From: Hymenobacter sp. HSC-4F20 | GTDB taxonomy: Bacteria; Bacteroidota; Bacteroidia; Cytophagales; Hymenobacteraceae | NCBI RefSeq assembly: GCF_019599275.1 | Contig: NZ_JAHZTD010000002.1 | Coordinates: 186,001-250,000, forward strand | Direction of reading: 5' to 3' | DNA: 64,000 nucleotides | Shown: positions 8,541-17,658 of the stretch, piece by piece | Layout of the letters: each line of letters opens with the position of its first letter | Numbering within the stretch: position 1 is the stretch's first letter | Translations under genes and position numbers: made by a program | Notes under the pieces: model-generated | Database searches by the model: none | What the model saw: only the letters and a program-made list of their open reading frames with translations | Told to the model about the DNA's origin: nothing

Positions 8541-11396
8541 ATGAGGAGTGCGCTAGCCCCCTTGCGGCCACTACTACTTACTTTGTTCTTTACGCTGCTG
8601 CTGCACGCTGGCTGGGCCCAGCAGCGGCCGCGCACTACCAACGTGCCCGACGATGTGCGCCCGCAGCCCCAGATTCTGAACCCGCCCCAGCCCAACGCCC
8701 CCGTCCGTGATACAACCGGCCTGGTGCGAGGTACGGCTGATTCGTTGCGGGTAGGCGCTGGTGGCCGCAAGGGAGCTGTGGAAACTACCGTGAAGTACAA
8801 GGCCCAGGACTCCATTCGGTTTGAGGTGCAGAACAAGAGGGCCATCCTCTACGACAAGGCTACCGTCGACTACGGCGACATGAACTTGAAGGCCGCCCTG
8901 ATTACCGTCGACTACAGCAAAAACCTGGTCACAGCCGAGGGCGCCAAGGACTCCACGGGCCGGGTGCAGGACCGCCCGCTGTTCAAGCAAGGGGCCGAAA
9001 CCTATCAGGCCGGCCGCATCGACTACAACATCAAGAGCAAGCGGGGGCGCATCACCGACGTGGTAACCCAGCAGGGTGAGGGTTTCATCCACGCCGAAAC
9101 TATCAAGAAGAATGCCCTGGGCGAGGCCTTCGGCCGCCACGCGGTGTACACCACTTGCAACCTGGAGCACCCTCACTTCTACATTAACGCCAGCAAGATG
9201 AAGCTGGTACCGGGCGAGCGGCAAAAGGTGGTAACGGGTCCCTTCAACCTGGTTATTGGCGATATTCCTACCCCTCTGGGCTTTCTGTTTGGGTATTTCC
9301 CAAGCCCCAAGAGCAACAAGCGGGCCTCGGGCCTGATTATTCCCACCTTCGGGCAGGCTGCCGACCGGGGCTTCTTCCTGCGCAACGGAGGCTATTACTG
9401 GGCGGCCAACGAGCACATTGGCGTGCGCCTCACCGGCGACATCTACTCGGGTAACGCCGACCGGTTTGGGGGCTGGCGGGGCACGGCGGAGGTACAGTAC
9501 ATCACGCGCTACCGGTACAGTGGTTTGTTCACGTTCAACTACAGCTCCCAGCCTACCGAGCGCCTGCTCGGCTCCACGGACGTTAACACCAACCCCAACT
9601 ACGTGATTCCGCGGGCCTCCCGTACGTTCGCTCTGGCCTGGAATCACACGCCGGTGGCCCGCCCGAACGGAGGGCGCTTCTCGGCCAACGTGAACATTAG
9701 CAGCAGCAGCGGCAACTACTACCGCCAGAACGGCTACAACCCACGCCTCTACCTGACGCCGGCGTTTCAGTCGACCATCAGTTACGCCAAGCAGCTGCGC
9801 TACGCTCCCATCAACTACAGCATCAACCTGAGCCAGAGCCAGAACACGCAAACCGGCACCATGGACTTTACCCTGCCCGATGTATCGGCGCAGCTGGCCC
9901 GCCAGTACGTCTACGAGCTGCTGGGCCTGGAGTCGAGGGGGAAGTTTTACGAGCAGTTGGCTTTCTCCTACGACCTAACCTACCAGAACCGGCTTTCCAA
10001 CTCGCTGCCGGCCCGCCAGCTCAACAGTGGCGCTATCCCGCTACTGGGCGGCTCCAACCAGGTTACGCTGTTACCCGTGCGCTTTTCCAACGTCAGCAAG
10101 CTGCTGCGTAACTCCCAAACGGGCATGCAGCACCGGTTTGGCATTACGCTGGGCAGCTACACGCTGCTGAAGCACCTCAACTTCAATCCCAGCGTGACTT
10201 ACGGCGAAACCTGGTACTTCAAGCGGCTGCAGTACAGCTACTTGTCCGAAGCCCGGGCCGTCCGCATCGATACGGTGCGCGACTTTAACCGCCTCTACAG
10301 CTACACGGCGGGCGCCAGCCTGGCCACCAACATCTACGGTACCTTTGTGCGGAAGGGCACGCACAAGATCCAGGCCCTGCGCCACAAAATCACTCCTTCG
10401 GCCACTTTTAGCTACTCGCCGGCTACCCGCCGCGATAATCCCGCCTTCCAGCGCCTGGAGCTGGAAGGCCTACGCGACCCCCAAACGGGGCAGCTTTACT
10501 CCGAGGGTCAGGTATACCGCGACAACCGCGGTTTCCTGCTGCCCCGCTTCAGCAACTCACTTATTGCCCCTACCACTTCCACCGACGTCCGGCAGCTAAG
10601 CTTCCAGCTGCAAAACTCGGTGGAAATGAAAGTGCGCAACTCCAACGACACTACGGGAACTACCCCCTTCACCAAAGTCAGCCTCATCGACGGCCTGGAT
10701 TTGAGCACGGGCTACGACTTTGCCAAGGACACCTTCCAACTGGCGCCCCTCAATGTTACTTTTCGTACCCAGGTGGCGCGTAAGCTGGGCGTCACCATCA
10801 ATGGCAACTTCGAGTTTTACCAGCAGGATTCCCTGAAGCGGGACATCAACCGCTTCCTGTGGCAGCAGAAAAATTTCCGGCTGGCGCGGCTGGCTACGGC
10901 CAACGCCTCGCTGAGCTACCAGTTCAACCCCGCGCAGGGCAAGCGCAAGTCCACTATCCGCCGCGACGTAGCGCCCGTCAACGACCCTACCCTGGGCTCC
11001 CCTACCCGCATTGACCCCTACGAAGACTACGTGGACTTCAGCATTCCCTGGGATTTGAGCACCAACTTCACGTTGTCCTACGTCAACCAGGGGCCGCTGC
11101 CGGCTCGCGTTAACCGCCCCCGCAGCAGTGCCTATACTGCCGCCTCGCTCAACCTAAATGGCTCGGTGAAGCTCACGGAAACCCTGCGCTTCGGCTTTAG
11201 TACCAACTACGACTTCGTCAATCAGACTCCGGCCTTCACTAACCTGGATATTACCAAGGATTTGCACTGCTGGCAGATTACCGGCAACTGGCGCCCGTTT
11301 GGTCCCACCCGGGGCTACTTCGTGACCATTGCCGCCAAATCGGCCCTGTTGCAAGACCTCAAGCTCAGCCGCAACAAAACGTTCCTGAACTACTAA
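8541..11396 (+). CDS. lptD: LPS-assembly outer membrane protein LptD (OstA-like)
   Basis: 951 residues. Forms the outer membrane beta-barrel that inserts lipopolysaccharide at the cell surface. It has a signal peptide (LLLTLFFTLLLHAGWAQ), an N-terminal OstA/LptA-like beta-jellyroll (about residues 90-220, with VDYGDMNLKAALITVDYSKNL), then a long Tyr/Asn/Arg-rich barrel beginning near GDIPTPLGFLFGYFPSPK. The ATG at 8541 is preferred over the GTG at 8511 because it opens the signal peptide. It is longer than the E. coli protein, as is usual in Bacteroidota. The assignment rests on domain order; the partner LptE is not in the window. Confidence 0.88.
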   Translation: MRSALAPLRPLLLTLFFTLLLHAGWAQQRPRTTNVPDDVRPQPQILNPPQPNAPVRDTTGLVRGTADSLRVGAGGRKGAVETTVKYKAQDSIRFEVQNKRAILYDKATVDYGDMNLKAALITVDYSKNLVTAEGAKDSTGRVQDRPLFKQGAETYQAGRIDYNIKSKRGRITDVVTQQGEGFIHAETIKKNALGEAFGRHAVYTTCNLEHPHFYINASKMKLVPGERQKVVTGPFNLVIGDIPTPLGFLFGYFPSPKSNKRASGLIIPTFGQAADRGFFLRNGGYYWAANEHIGVRLTGDIYSGNADRFGGWRGTAEVQYITRYRYSGLFTFNYSSQPTERLLGSTDVNTNPNYVIPRASRTFALAWNHTPVARPNGGRFSANVNISSSSGNYYRQNGYNPRLYLTPAFQSTISYAKQLRYAPINYSINLSQSQNTQTGTMDFTLPDVSAQLARQYVYELLGLESRGKFYEQLAFSYDLTYQNRLSNSLPARQLNSGAIPLLGGSNQVTLLPVRFSNVSKLLRNSQTGMQHRFGITLGSYTLLKHLNFNPSVTYGETWYFKRLQYSYLSEARAVRIDTVRDFNRLYSYTAGASLATNIYGTFVRKGTHKIQALRHKITPSATFSYSPATRRDNPAFQRLELEGLRDPQTGQLYSEGQVYRDNRGFLLPRFSNSLIAPTTSTDVRQLSFQLQNSVEMKVRNSNDTTGTTPFTKVSLIDGLDLSTGYDFAKDTFQLAPLNVTFRTQVARKLGVTINGNFEFYQQDSLKRDINRFLWQQKNFRLARLATANASLSYQFNPAQGKRKSTIRRDVAPVNDPTLGSPTRIDPYEDYVDFSIPWDLSTNFTLSYVNQGPLPARVNRPRSSAYTAASLNLNGSVKLTETLRFGFSTNYDFVNQTPAFTNLDITKDLHCWQITGNWRPFGPTRGYFVTIAAKSALLQDLKLSRNKTFLNY

Positions 11397-11430
11397 AGCA
11401 AACAGAACCGCTCGAAGCGGGAGGGCGAAA

Positions 11431-11458
11431 AGGCAAGGCTGCCTAGCTTAGTTTTTTT
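11431..11458 (+). terminator. Terminator after lptD
   Basis: A short hairpin AGGCA-AGGC-TGCCT followed by AGCTTAGTTTTTTT. Confidence 0.5.
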
Positions 11459-11576
11459 GCTGCCCCAAGAGAGCTAAACGGATAGATTTTCTAAAAAATC
11501 CGCAGCTTTGGCCCTGGATCAGGCGTTACCCGGTGTCCGTCAGAGCCCTCTTTTCAAGCCTCCTACCCCCTACCCC

Positions 11577-12392
11577 ATGTCTCAGCACAAAGAAGTCAAG
11601 CTCGTGACCACGCACCAACTGCTGGCCATGAAGCAACGCGGCGAGAAAATATCCATGCTCACGGCCTACGACTTCTCCATGGCGCAGATTCTGGACGGCG
11701 CGGGCATCGACGTGCTGCTAGTCGGCGACTCGGCCTCCAACGTAATGGCCGGCCACGAAACCACCCTGCCCATTACCCTGGACCAGATGATTTACCACGC
11801 CCAGAGCGTGGTGCGGGCCGTGAAGCGGGCTTTCGTAGTGGTAGATTTGCCCTTTGGCTCCTACCAGGGCAACTCATCGGAGGCCCTGCGCTCCGCCATC
11901 CGCATTATGAAGGAATCGGGGGGACACGGCATCAAGCTCGAAGGCGGGGCCGAAATCAAGGATAGCATCGTGCGTATTCTGACGGCGGGTATTCCTGTAA
12001 TGGGGCACTTGGGCCTTACTCCCCAAAGTATTTATAAATTTGGCACCTACTCCGTGCGAGCCAAGGAGGAAGCCGAAGCGCAGAAGCTAATCGAGGATGC
12101 GCAGCTGCTCGAAGAAATAGGCTGCTTTGCCCTCGTGTTGGAGAAAATTCCCTCGTCGCTGGCCAAGCGGGTAGCCGAAACGCTCACCATTCCGGTTATC
12201 GGCATCGGCGCCGGCCCCAACGTGGACGGGCAGGTGCTGGTAGTGCACGACATGCTGGGCATTACCAAGGAGTTCAAGCCCCGCTTCCTGCGCCGCTACG
12301 CTGACCTGGGCAACCTCATGCACGACGCCGTGCAGCGCTACATCCAGGATGTAAAGTCGCGCGACTTCCCTACCCAGGAAGAAGCGTATTAG
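11577..12392 (+). CDS. panB: 3-methyl-2-oxobutanoate hydroxymethyltransferase
   Basis: 271 residues, the usual length. First committed step of pantothenate synthesis: transfers a hydroxymethyl group from methylene-tetrahydrofolate to alpha-ketoisovalerate. The sequence has [39 protein letters not shown] (Mg-binding Asp), [10 protein letters not shown], the catalytic-Glu region [13 protein letters not shown] and [24 protein letters not shown] as separate short motifs. The ATG at 11577 gives a start typical of the family; the in-frame upstream codon at 11508 would add 23 unrelated residues. It is transcribed alone, and panC/panD are not adjacent. Confidence 0.95.
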   Translation: MSQHKEVKLVTTHQLLAMKQRGEKISMLTAYDFSMAQILDGAGIDVLLVGDSASNVMAGHETTLPITLDQMIYHAQSVVRAVKRAFVVVDLPFGSYQGNSSEALRSAIRIMKESGGHGIKLEGGAEIKDSIVRILTAGIPVMGHLGLTPQSIYKFGTYSVRAKEEAEAQKLIEDAQLLEEIGCFALVLEKIPSSLAKRVAETLTIPVIGIGAGPNVDGQVLVVHDMLGITKEFKPRFLRRYADLGNLMHDAVQRYIQDVKSRDFPTQEEAY

Positions 12393-12511
12393 TTTTAATT
12401 AGTAATGAGTAGTTGATAATTAATAATTAGAAGCGAGGCGGCTCTTTTTCCGATGAGTAGAGAACAGCGTCAATTTCTAATTGCTAATTATGAATTATTA
12501 ATTCTCCCCCA
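12393..12511. repeat. AT-rich palindromic intergenic element
   Basis: Between panB and the RluA-type gene. AT-rich arms rich in AATTAATAATTAG and TAATTATGAATTATTAATT sit on either side of a GC-rich centre, so the region can fold back on itself. It looks like a dispersed intergenic repeat, but only one copy of this type is evident here. Confidence 0.45.
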
Positions 12512-13219
12512 GTGAATCGTCCGAATCTGTGGTCGGAGCGGAAGGAAATTCTGTTCGAAGACAATCACCTGCTCATCATTAATAAGCCCGCCGGCTTGCT
12601 GGTACAGGGCGACGCCACGGGCGATGAGCCCCTGTCGGCCAAGGCCGAGGAGTACCTGCGCTTCAAGTATAAAAAGCCGGGGGCGGCCTTCGTGGGCGTG
12701 GCTCACCGCCTCGACCGGCCGGTAAGTGGGGTAGTAGCCCTGGCCAAAACCAGCAAAGCGCTGAGCCGGCTGAACGAAATGTTCCGCGACAACAAGGTGC
12801 ACAAAACTTACTGGGCCCTCACGGGCAAGTGCCCCGAGCCCACGGCCGGCCACCTCACGCACTGGTTGGTAAAAGACCCCATTCGCAATACCACCAAGGC
12901 CTATACCGAGCGCCACAGCCAGGGCCTGAAGTCGGAGCTGGACTACAAGGTGCTGGGTCAGGCCGGCACGCGGTGGCTGCTGCAGGTAAACCCCATTACG
13001 GGTCGGCCCCACCAGATCCGGGTGCAGCTCAGCTCTGGCCTGGGCACCCCCATCGTGGGCGACGTAAAGTATGGCTTTCTGGCCCCCCTGCCCGACGTGA
13101 GTATTGCCCTACACGCCCGGCAGCTCGAGTTTCAGCACCCGGTTACCAAGGAGGAAATGTGCTTTATTGCTCCCCTGCCCGAGGTAGCGCACTGGGAAGC
13201 CGCAGCGGTATACTATTAG
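12512..13219 (+). CDS. RluA-family pseudouridine synthase
   Basis: 235 residues starting at a GTG. Isomerises specific uridines in rRNA or tRNA to pseudouridine. The catalytic motif HRLDRPVSGVVALAKTSKA carries the essential Asp, and the family motifs NKPAGLLVQGD and GRPHQIRVQLSSGLGTPIVGD (read in short pieces) are intact. There is no S4 RNA-binding domain at the N-terminus, which is like RluA/TruC rather than RluC/D. It stands alone between panB and the desaturase and ends in a strong hairpin. The exact RNA target cannot be assigned from sequence. Confidence 0.9.
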   Translation: MNRPNLWSERKEILFEDNHLLIINKPAGLLVQGDATGDEPLSAKAEEYLRFKYKKPGAAFVGVAHRLDRPVSGVVALAKTSKALSRLNEMFRDNKVHKTYWALTGKCPEPTAGHLTHWLVKDPIRNTTKAYTERHSQGLKSELDYKVLGQAGTRWLLQVNPITGRPHQIRVQLSSGLGTPIVGDVKYGFLAPLPDVSIALHARQLEFQHPVTKEEMCFIAPLPEVAHWEAAAVYY

Positions 13220-13238
13220 ATCAGTTTTTGCATGAGTA

Positions 13239-13286
13239 AGAGGGTAGCCGATGACCATACGCGCAGGTCGTCATCGGCTACCCTCT
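13239..13286 (+). terminator. Hairpin with 17-bp perfect stem after the pseudouridine synthase gene
   Basis: Arms AGAGGGTAGCCGATGAC and its exact complement are separated by 14 bases. There is no strong T-tract, so it may be a 3' stabiliser or a Rho-assisted terminator. Confidence 0.55.
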
Positions 13287-13333
13287 CCGCTTTGTAGCAC
13301 CTGAATAACATTTTGGCCTTTTAGAGAGGGAAA

Positions 13334-13365
13334 TTGGACACCGGGTACCCAGGGCCCTAATTTTG
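13334..13365 (+). promoter_or_regulatory. Promoter of the desaturase gene (-33 TTG, -7 TAATTTTG)
   Basis: TTG at 13334 and TAATTTTG at 13358-13365, with 21 bases between, fit the Bacteroidota promoter layout. The leader would be about 85 bases. Confidence 0.6.
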
Positions 13366-13455
13366 CAGACCGGCTACTGAACTTATGCCGAGCTTTTGCG
13401 CTTTGCGCGTCGAGGCATCGGCCACCTCTGGTTTCGACCTCTAACCTCTTGCCCC

Positions 13456-14211
13456 ATGGCGATACTCTTCTTTTTCGTAGCGCACTACTACCTGTCGCTC
13501 TTTACCCAGACGTTCTACCTGCACCGGTATGCGGCTCACAAGATGTTCACGATGAACAAGTTCTGGGAGAAATTCTTCTTCCTGTTCACCTACATCTGTC
13601 AGGGCTCCTCTTTTCTCTCGCCGCGGGCCTACGCGCTGCTGCACCGTATGCACCACGCCTACTCCGATACCGAGCTGGACCCCCACTCGCCGTTGTACTC
13701 TTCCAATGCTTTCACGATGATGTGGAAGACCAAGAACATCTACAACGACGTGCTCAACCGCCGCCACGAGCTGGCCGCACGATTTGAAGGCGACTACCCC
13801 GAGTGGAACGCTATTGAAAAGCTCGGCGACTCCTGGATGTCGCGCGTGGGCTGGGGCACGCTTTACGTGCTGTTCTACGTAAACTTTGCCACGGCTTGGT
13901 GGCAGTTTCTGCTGCTGCCGCTGCACTTCCTGATGGGTCCTATCCACGGCGCCATTGTGAACTGGGGCGGCCACAAGTATGGCTACCAGAACTTTGATAA
14001 CCACGACCACTCCAAAAATACGCTGCCCTTCGACTTCTTGGCGTTCGGCGAGCTGTTTCAGAATAACCACCACAAGCTGCCCATGCGCGTTAACTTCGGG
14101 GTGAAGAAGTGGGAGCTGGACCCCACTTATATGTTTATCTGGGGCTTGGATAAGCTAGGCGTAGTAAAAGTAAAACGCAAGTGGCAGCAGCCCGTAAACG
14201 TGGCAGCTTAG
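13456..14211 (+). CDS. Acyl-CoA/fatty acid desaturase (delta-9 type)
   Basis: 251 residues, an integral membrane di-iron desaturase that introduces a double bond in fatty acyl chains. The three histidine boxes are visible: HRYAAHK (about 24-30), HRMHHAYSD and NNHHKLP, with an extra NWGGHKYG ligand motif. Four hydrophobic segments include ILFFFVAHYYLSLF and TLYVLFYVNFATAWW. The ATG at 13456 is preferred over the upstream codon at 13396 because it begins the first membrane segment. It has its own promoter and terminator. Membrane-fluidity adjustment is the expected role. Confidence 0.88.
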   Translation: MAILFFFVAHYYLSLFTQTFYLHRYAAHKMFTMNKFWEKFFFLFTYICQGSSFLSPRAYALLHRMHHAYSDTELDPHSPLYSSNAFTMMWKTKNIYNDVLNRRHELAARFEGDYPEWNAIEKLGDSWMSRVGWGTLYVLFYVNFATAWWQFLLLPLHFLMGPIHGAIVNWGGHKYGYQNFDNHDHSKNTLPFDFLAFGELFQNNHHKLPMRVNFGVKKWELDPTYMFIWGLDKLGVVKVKRKWQQPVNVAA

Positions 14212-14272
14212 TCAAACTGTACAGGCGCGAAAAGTGAATTCGTGACGTACAACTCATCTTGCATACAGCAGT

Positions 14273-14302
14273 AAGCCCTTCGTATTGAGGTACGAGGGGC
14301 TT
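14273..14302 (+). terminator. Terminator after the desaturase gene
   Basis: A 12-bp stem (AAGCCCTTCGTA with TACGAGGGGCTT, one G-U pair) and a 6-base loop, followed by TGCTTTTTC. Confidence 0.65.
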
Positions 14303-14405
14303 GCTTTTTCTCGGGATTATACGCCATCCTGCCACTTACAGACCTTTTCCGGGCGTCGACTACCTGGATTCACAACTTCACCTTTCACAACTGCGCCATT
14401 TTCCT

Positions 14406-14413
14406 TACCTTTG
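14406..14413 (+). promoter_or_regulatory. -7 box TACCTTTG for the rpsP operon
   Basis: A perfect TAnnTTTG match with a TTTC at about the -33 position (14383). The leader is about 50 bases. Confidence 0.6.
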
Positions 14414-14465
14414 CACCTCATTTTCAACCAGACGCACGGGATGCGTCGCTTAACCAAACCGGTTT

Positions 14466-15011
14466 ATGGCAGTTAAAATCCGCCTCGCCCGTCGCGGCCG
14501 CAAAAAGGCCGCTCAGTTCGACATCGTTGTTGCCGACTCCCGCTCGCCCCGCGACGGCCGCTTCATCGAGAAAATCGGTACCTACAACCCCCAGACCAAC
14601 CCTGCTACCATCAACTTTGATGGCGACAAGGCGTTCGACTGGATCATGAAAGGTGCCCAGCCCACGGATACCGTGCGTGCCATGCTCTCCTACCGGGGAG
14701 TTCTCTACCGCAAGCACCTGCAGCTGGGTGTAATCAAAGGCGCCATCTCGCAGGAAACTGCCGACCAGCGCTTCACCGAGTGGAAAGAGCAGAAAGACGC
14801 TAAGATTGAAGGCAAGCGCACCAACTTGGGCAATGCCAAGGAGGAAGCCCGTCAGCAGCGTTTGGCCGCTGAAACCAAAGTAAAAGAAGCCCGCGCCGAG
14901 GCCCTGCGCCAGAAGCAGGCAGCGGCTGAAGCTGCTGCTGCTCCGGCTGCCGAAGGCGAAACGACCGAAGCTGAAGCCTCGGCCGACACGACCGAAGAAG
15001 CCGGCGCTTAA
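14466..15011 (+). CDS. rpsP: 30S ribosomal protein S16 with long C-terminal extension
   Basis: 181 residues, about twice the length of E. coli S16. Residues 1-80 are the S16 core ([28 protein letters not shown]). Residues 100-181 are a Lys/Glu/Ala-rich helical extension ending in an acidic Ala/Glu/Thr tail. Such extensions are common in Bacteroidota S16 (family knowledge). First gene of the rpsP-rimM-trmD-rplS group and transcribed from the promoter at 14406. A foldback element lies between it and rimM. Confidence 0.96.
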   Translation: MAVKIRLARRGRKKAAQFDIVVADSRSPRDGRFIEKIGTYNPQTNPATINFDGDKAFDWIMKGAQPTDTVRAMLSYRGVLYRKHLQLGVIKGAISQETADQRFTEWKEQKDAKIEGKRTNLGNAKEEARQQRLAAETKVKEARAEALRQKQAAAEAAAAPAAEGETTEAEASADTTEEAGA

Positions 15012-15025
15012 TTCAGGTGAAAAGG

Positions 15026-15105
15026 AAAGAGTTTGGAAAATAGGGAATGGGTGGGCGGTTGTATGAACATACCGCCCCTACCCTTTTCTTCTTTCCAAAC
15101 TCTTT
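15026..15105. repeat. Nested inverted repeat between rpsP and rimM
   Basis: Outer arms AAAGAGTTTGGAAA (15026-15039) and TTTCCAAACTCTTT (15092-15105) are perfectly complementary. Inner arms GGGCGGT and ACCGCCC stack inside. It may tune rpsP versus rimM expression or be a dispersed palindrome. Confidence 0.6.
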
Positions 15106-15127
15106 GACTTTCTGATTTCCCCCTGCC

Positions 15128-15709
15128 ATGACGCTCGACGACTGCTACGAACTCGGTTCGGTAGTGAAGCCCCACGGCCTGAAAGGCTTTGTGGTTGCTG
15201 CCTTCGACGTAGACGACCTCAACGAATACCGCAAGCTTAAATCGGTGCTGCTGGAGTTGCCCACGGCGCCGGGCAAGCTGGTGGAATACGGGGTGGAAAA
15301 GCTTCAGCCGCAGTCCGACGAGCGGGCCCTGCTTAAGCTCACCGGTATCAACCGCATTGAAGACGCCGAGCCGCTACGCAATGCCAAGCTATGGCGTCCT
15401 CTGGCAGATTTGCCGGCTCTGCAAAACGACCAGTTCTACTTTCACGATGTCATCGGCTACACAGTAGTTGATGAACAGTTAGGTGAGCTGGGCGTTGTAG
15501 AGACGTTCTACGAGCTTCCGCAACAGGACGTGCTAGCGATGCGCTATCAGGAACAAGAAGTGCTGATTCCAGTAGTAGACGAGCTGATTCTGCACGCCGA
15601 TCAGGCGACGCGGCAGCTGCACGTTCGGCTGCCGGAAGGGCTGCTCGACGTGTACCTGATGCCTCCTTCACGTGAGCGGGATGAGCCCGACGAATTCGTA
15701 GCGCCCTAA
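15128..15709 (+). CDS. rimM: Ribosome maturation factor RimM
   Basis: 193 residues. Assists assembly of the 30S head around S19. The N-terminal RimM domain begins [17 protein letters not shown], close to the family GxIxKxHGLKGE pattern, and the C-terminal PRC barrel runs from about residue 100 ([14 protein letters not shown]) to LLDVYLMPP. It sits between rpsP and trmD, its canonical position, and ends 13 bases before trmD. Confidence 0.93.
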   Translation: MTLDDCYELGSVVKPHGLKGFVVAAFDVDDLNEYRKLKSVLLELPTAPGKLVEYGVEKLQPQSDERALLKLTGINRIEDAEPLRNAKLWRPLADLPALQNDQFYFHDVIGYTVVDEQLGELGVVETFYELPQQDVLAMRYQEQEVLIPVVDELILHADQATRQLHVRLPEGLLDVYLMPPSRERDEPDEFVAP

Positions 15710-15722
15710 CCTGCCCGCCACC

Positions 15723-16400
15723 ATGCGTATCGACATCGTTACGTGCCAGCCGGATTTGCTGGCCAGCCCCTTTGCGCACTCTATTGTGAGGCGCGCCCAG
15801 GACAAAGGCTTGGTCGAGATTCACCTGCACGATCTGCGTCGTTACGCCATCAATAAGCACGGTCAGATTGATGACTACGTGTTTGGAGGTGGAGCCGGGA
15901 TGGTGCTGCGCGTGGAGCCAATTGCGGCCTGCTTTGATGAGCTATTGGCGCAGCGCACGTACGAGGCAGTCATCTATATGACCCCCGATGGGGAAACGCT
16001 GCGGCAGCCGCTGGTTAATCGTTTGTCGTTGGCAGGCAATCTGCTTATTCTCTGCGGCCACTACAAGGGCGTGGATGAACGGATCCGGCAGGCTTACATC
16101 ACCCACGAAATCAGCGTAGGCGACTACGTATTGAGCGGGGGAGAATTAGGCGCGGCCATCCTGACAGATGCAGTAGTGCGGCTGTTGCCGGGCGTACTCG
16201 GCAACGAGGAATCAGCCCTGAGCGACTCGTTTCAGGACAATCTGCTGGCGCCGCCCGTGTATACCCGGCCCGCCGAATGGCGCGGCCTGGCAGTGCCAGA
16301 GATTCTGCTTTCGGGCAATACCCCGAAAATTGATATCTGGCGCCATGAGCAGGCGTTAGTCCGCACCCAGCAGCGCCGGCCTGATTTATTACCCGAGTGA
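15723..16400 (+). CDS. trmD: tRNA (guanine-N1)-methyltransferase
   Basis: 225 residues, normal length. Methylates G37 of tRNAs with a preceding G to prevent frameshifting. The SPOUT knot motifs are clear: [41 protein letters not shown] and [16 protein letters not shown]. It is probably co-transcribed with rimM (13-base gap). The following rplS has a separate promoter. Confidence 0.96.
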   Translation: MRIDIVTCQPDLLASPFAHSIVRRAQDKGLVEIHLHDLRRYAINKHGQIDDYVFGGGAGMVLRVEPIAACFDELLAQRTYEAVIYMTPDGETLRQPLVNRLSLAGNLLILCGHYKGVDERIRQAYITHEISVGDYVLSGGELGAAILTDAVVRLLPGVLGNEESALSDSFQDNLLAPPVYTRPAEWRGLAVPEILLSGNTPKIDIWRHEQALVRTQQRRPDLLPE

Positions 16401-16514
16401 TGTGGTGGAGTTGTGCAGAGCGAACTGGTTGTACTACCCACGTAAGTGGCGCAAACAGAACGACAAACTCACAATTTCACGAACTCACCATTTCACAATT
16501 CAAAAATAGAGGGC

Positions 16515-16522
16515 TATATTTG
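16515..16522 (+). promoter_or_regulatory. -7 box TATATTTG for rplS
   Basis: A perfect TAnnTTTG match. TTTC at 16491 is at -33 spacing (21 bases). The leader is about 55 bases and contains the hairpin at 16547-16563. Confidence 0.6.
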
Positions 16523-16546
16523 CGCCTCTTTACCCGAAACCTCTTC

Positions 16547-16563
16547 GGACGGCGCGGCCGTCC
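16547..16563 (+). promoter_or_regulatory. Hairpin in the rplS leader, possible ribosomal-protein leader
   Basis: A perfect 7-bp stem GGACGGC/GCCGTCC with a 3-base loop ends 18 bases before the rplS ATG, within the predicted 5' leader. L19 leader RNAs that bind L19 are known in other bacteria; assignment here is inference. Confidence 0.4.
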
Positions 16564-16581
16564 TTTACAGTTTTTCCAGCC

Positions 16582-16962
16582 ATGAGCGTACTACTCGATT
16601 TTATCCAGCAGGAATCCCAGGAGCGCCGCGCCAGCTTCCCCAACTTTGCCGCCGGCGACACGATTAACGTCCACGTGAAAATTCGCGAGGGCAACAAAGA
16701 GCGTATCCAGCAGTTTCAGGGCGTAGTTATCCAGCGCAAGAACACGAACTCGAACGGTGAGACTTTCACCGTTCGGAAGATTTCGAACCAGATCGGCACC
16801 GAGCGTATTTTCCCGCTGCTCTCGCCCAACATCGAGAAAATCGAGCTGGTGCGCCGCGGCAAAGTACGCCGCGCTCGTTTGTTCTACCTGCGTGGCCTGT
16901 CGGGCAAAGCTGCTCGCATCAAAGAAAAGCGCACGAACGTAGCAGCCAAGGCTACGGCCTAA
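16582..16962 (+). CDS. rplS: 50S ribosomal protein L19
   Basis: 126 residues, standard length. Located at the 30S-50S interface. Family motifs include [48 protein letters not shown] and the basic C-terminal [20 protein letters not shown], each read as short pieces. It is the last gene of the rpsP group but has its own promoter and a hairpin leader, so it may be regulated separately. Confidence 0.97.
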   Translation: MSVLLDFIQQESQERRASFPNFAAGDTINVHVKIREGNKERIQQFQGVVIQRKNTNSNGETFTVRKISNQIGTERIFPLLSPNIEKIELVRRGKVRRARLFYLRGLSGKAARIKEKRTNVAAKATA

Positions 16963-16984
16963 ACTGCGCGTTTAACCTAAGTCA

Positions 16985-17019
16985 AAACGCCGGCTTTCCC
17001 TTGCGGGAGGCCGGCGTTT
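16985..17019 (+). terminator. Terminator after rplS
   Basis: A stem AAACGCCGGC/GCCGGCGTTT with additional inner pairing (CCC/GGG), ending in TTTCGCGTT. Confidence 0.7.
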
Positions 17020-17076
17020 CGCGTTACTAAGCAGAGCGGCAAACGGCTTGCAACCACTGCTGCCTGCTAGCGCAGC

Positions 17077-17502
17077 TTATGATTTTTGAGCCGAGTTCTG
17101 TTGCAGATCCTGCTCGGGGCTGCTTTGACCACCCGTGCTTACCTGCCGGGCTGCAGCGCTAAGCGCGTCGCCGAGCTTGGTAATGCGCTCCGCCGTGTTG
17201 GGGTTATCGGCGAAGATGGCGGCTTTGCTGGTGTTAGTGCCTAGGCGGCTCAAGAGCTGGCTCACCAGCGCTTTATCAATAGCGCCACCGCCGAAGTGCG
17301 CTTTCAGAGCCTGCATATCCACTACTATCTGGTGCAGCTCCGGGTTGTTGACGTCCTTGAGGTCTTCAATCCAGCGCTGGAAGTGGTTATCGAGGCCGGC
17401 GCGGCTGGCCTCCTCCTGCAGATTGCCGGTGAGGATGGATACAGCGCCATCCAGGTGGTTCTGGTGTTGGGTATCGTCTTTGGGCAGCTTGTGAAAAGAC
17501 AT
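17077..17502 (-). CDS. Hypothetical small acidic helical protein
   Basis: 141 residues with no signal peptide or membrane segment. It looks all-helical and cytoplasmic (HLDGAVSILTGNLQEEA, HQIVVDMQALKAHFGGG, AERITKLGDALSAAARQV), with a polar Gln/Ser-rich tail. I do not recognise the family. It is convergent with rplS and divergent from the M1 peptidase gene. Codon use matches the neighbours, so it appears to be a genuine chromosomal gene. Confidence 0.65.
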   Translation of the reverse strand: MSFHKLPKDDTQHQNHLDGAVSILTGNLQEEASRAGLDNHFQRWIEDLKDVNNPELHQIVVDMQALKAHFGGGAIDKALVSQLLSRLGTNTSKAAIFADNPNTAERITKLGDALSAAARQVSTGGQSSPEQDLQQNSAQKS

Positions 17503-17658
17503 AGGTAGAATGGTTAGTAGTTAGGCTGCTTGCGCGAGCGGAACGGTTGGAAATATCCGTGCAAACGCGCCTACCGGCTAAAGGTTGTGGCGTATGTTCC
17601 ACTCCGAACGGCTACTTTCGCTGCCACTTCCCACCCTTGCCTCTGGGTTTATTCTTCT

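Noticed and set aside
8574..9851. 425-codon open frame opposite lptD
   Set aside because: Shadow of lptD; no motif and no signal.
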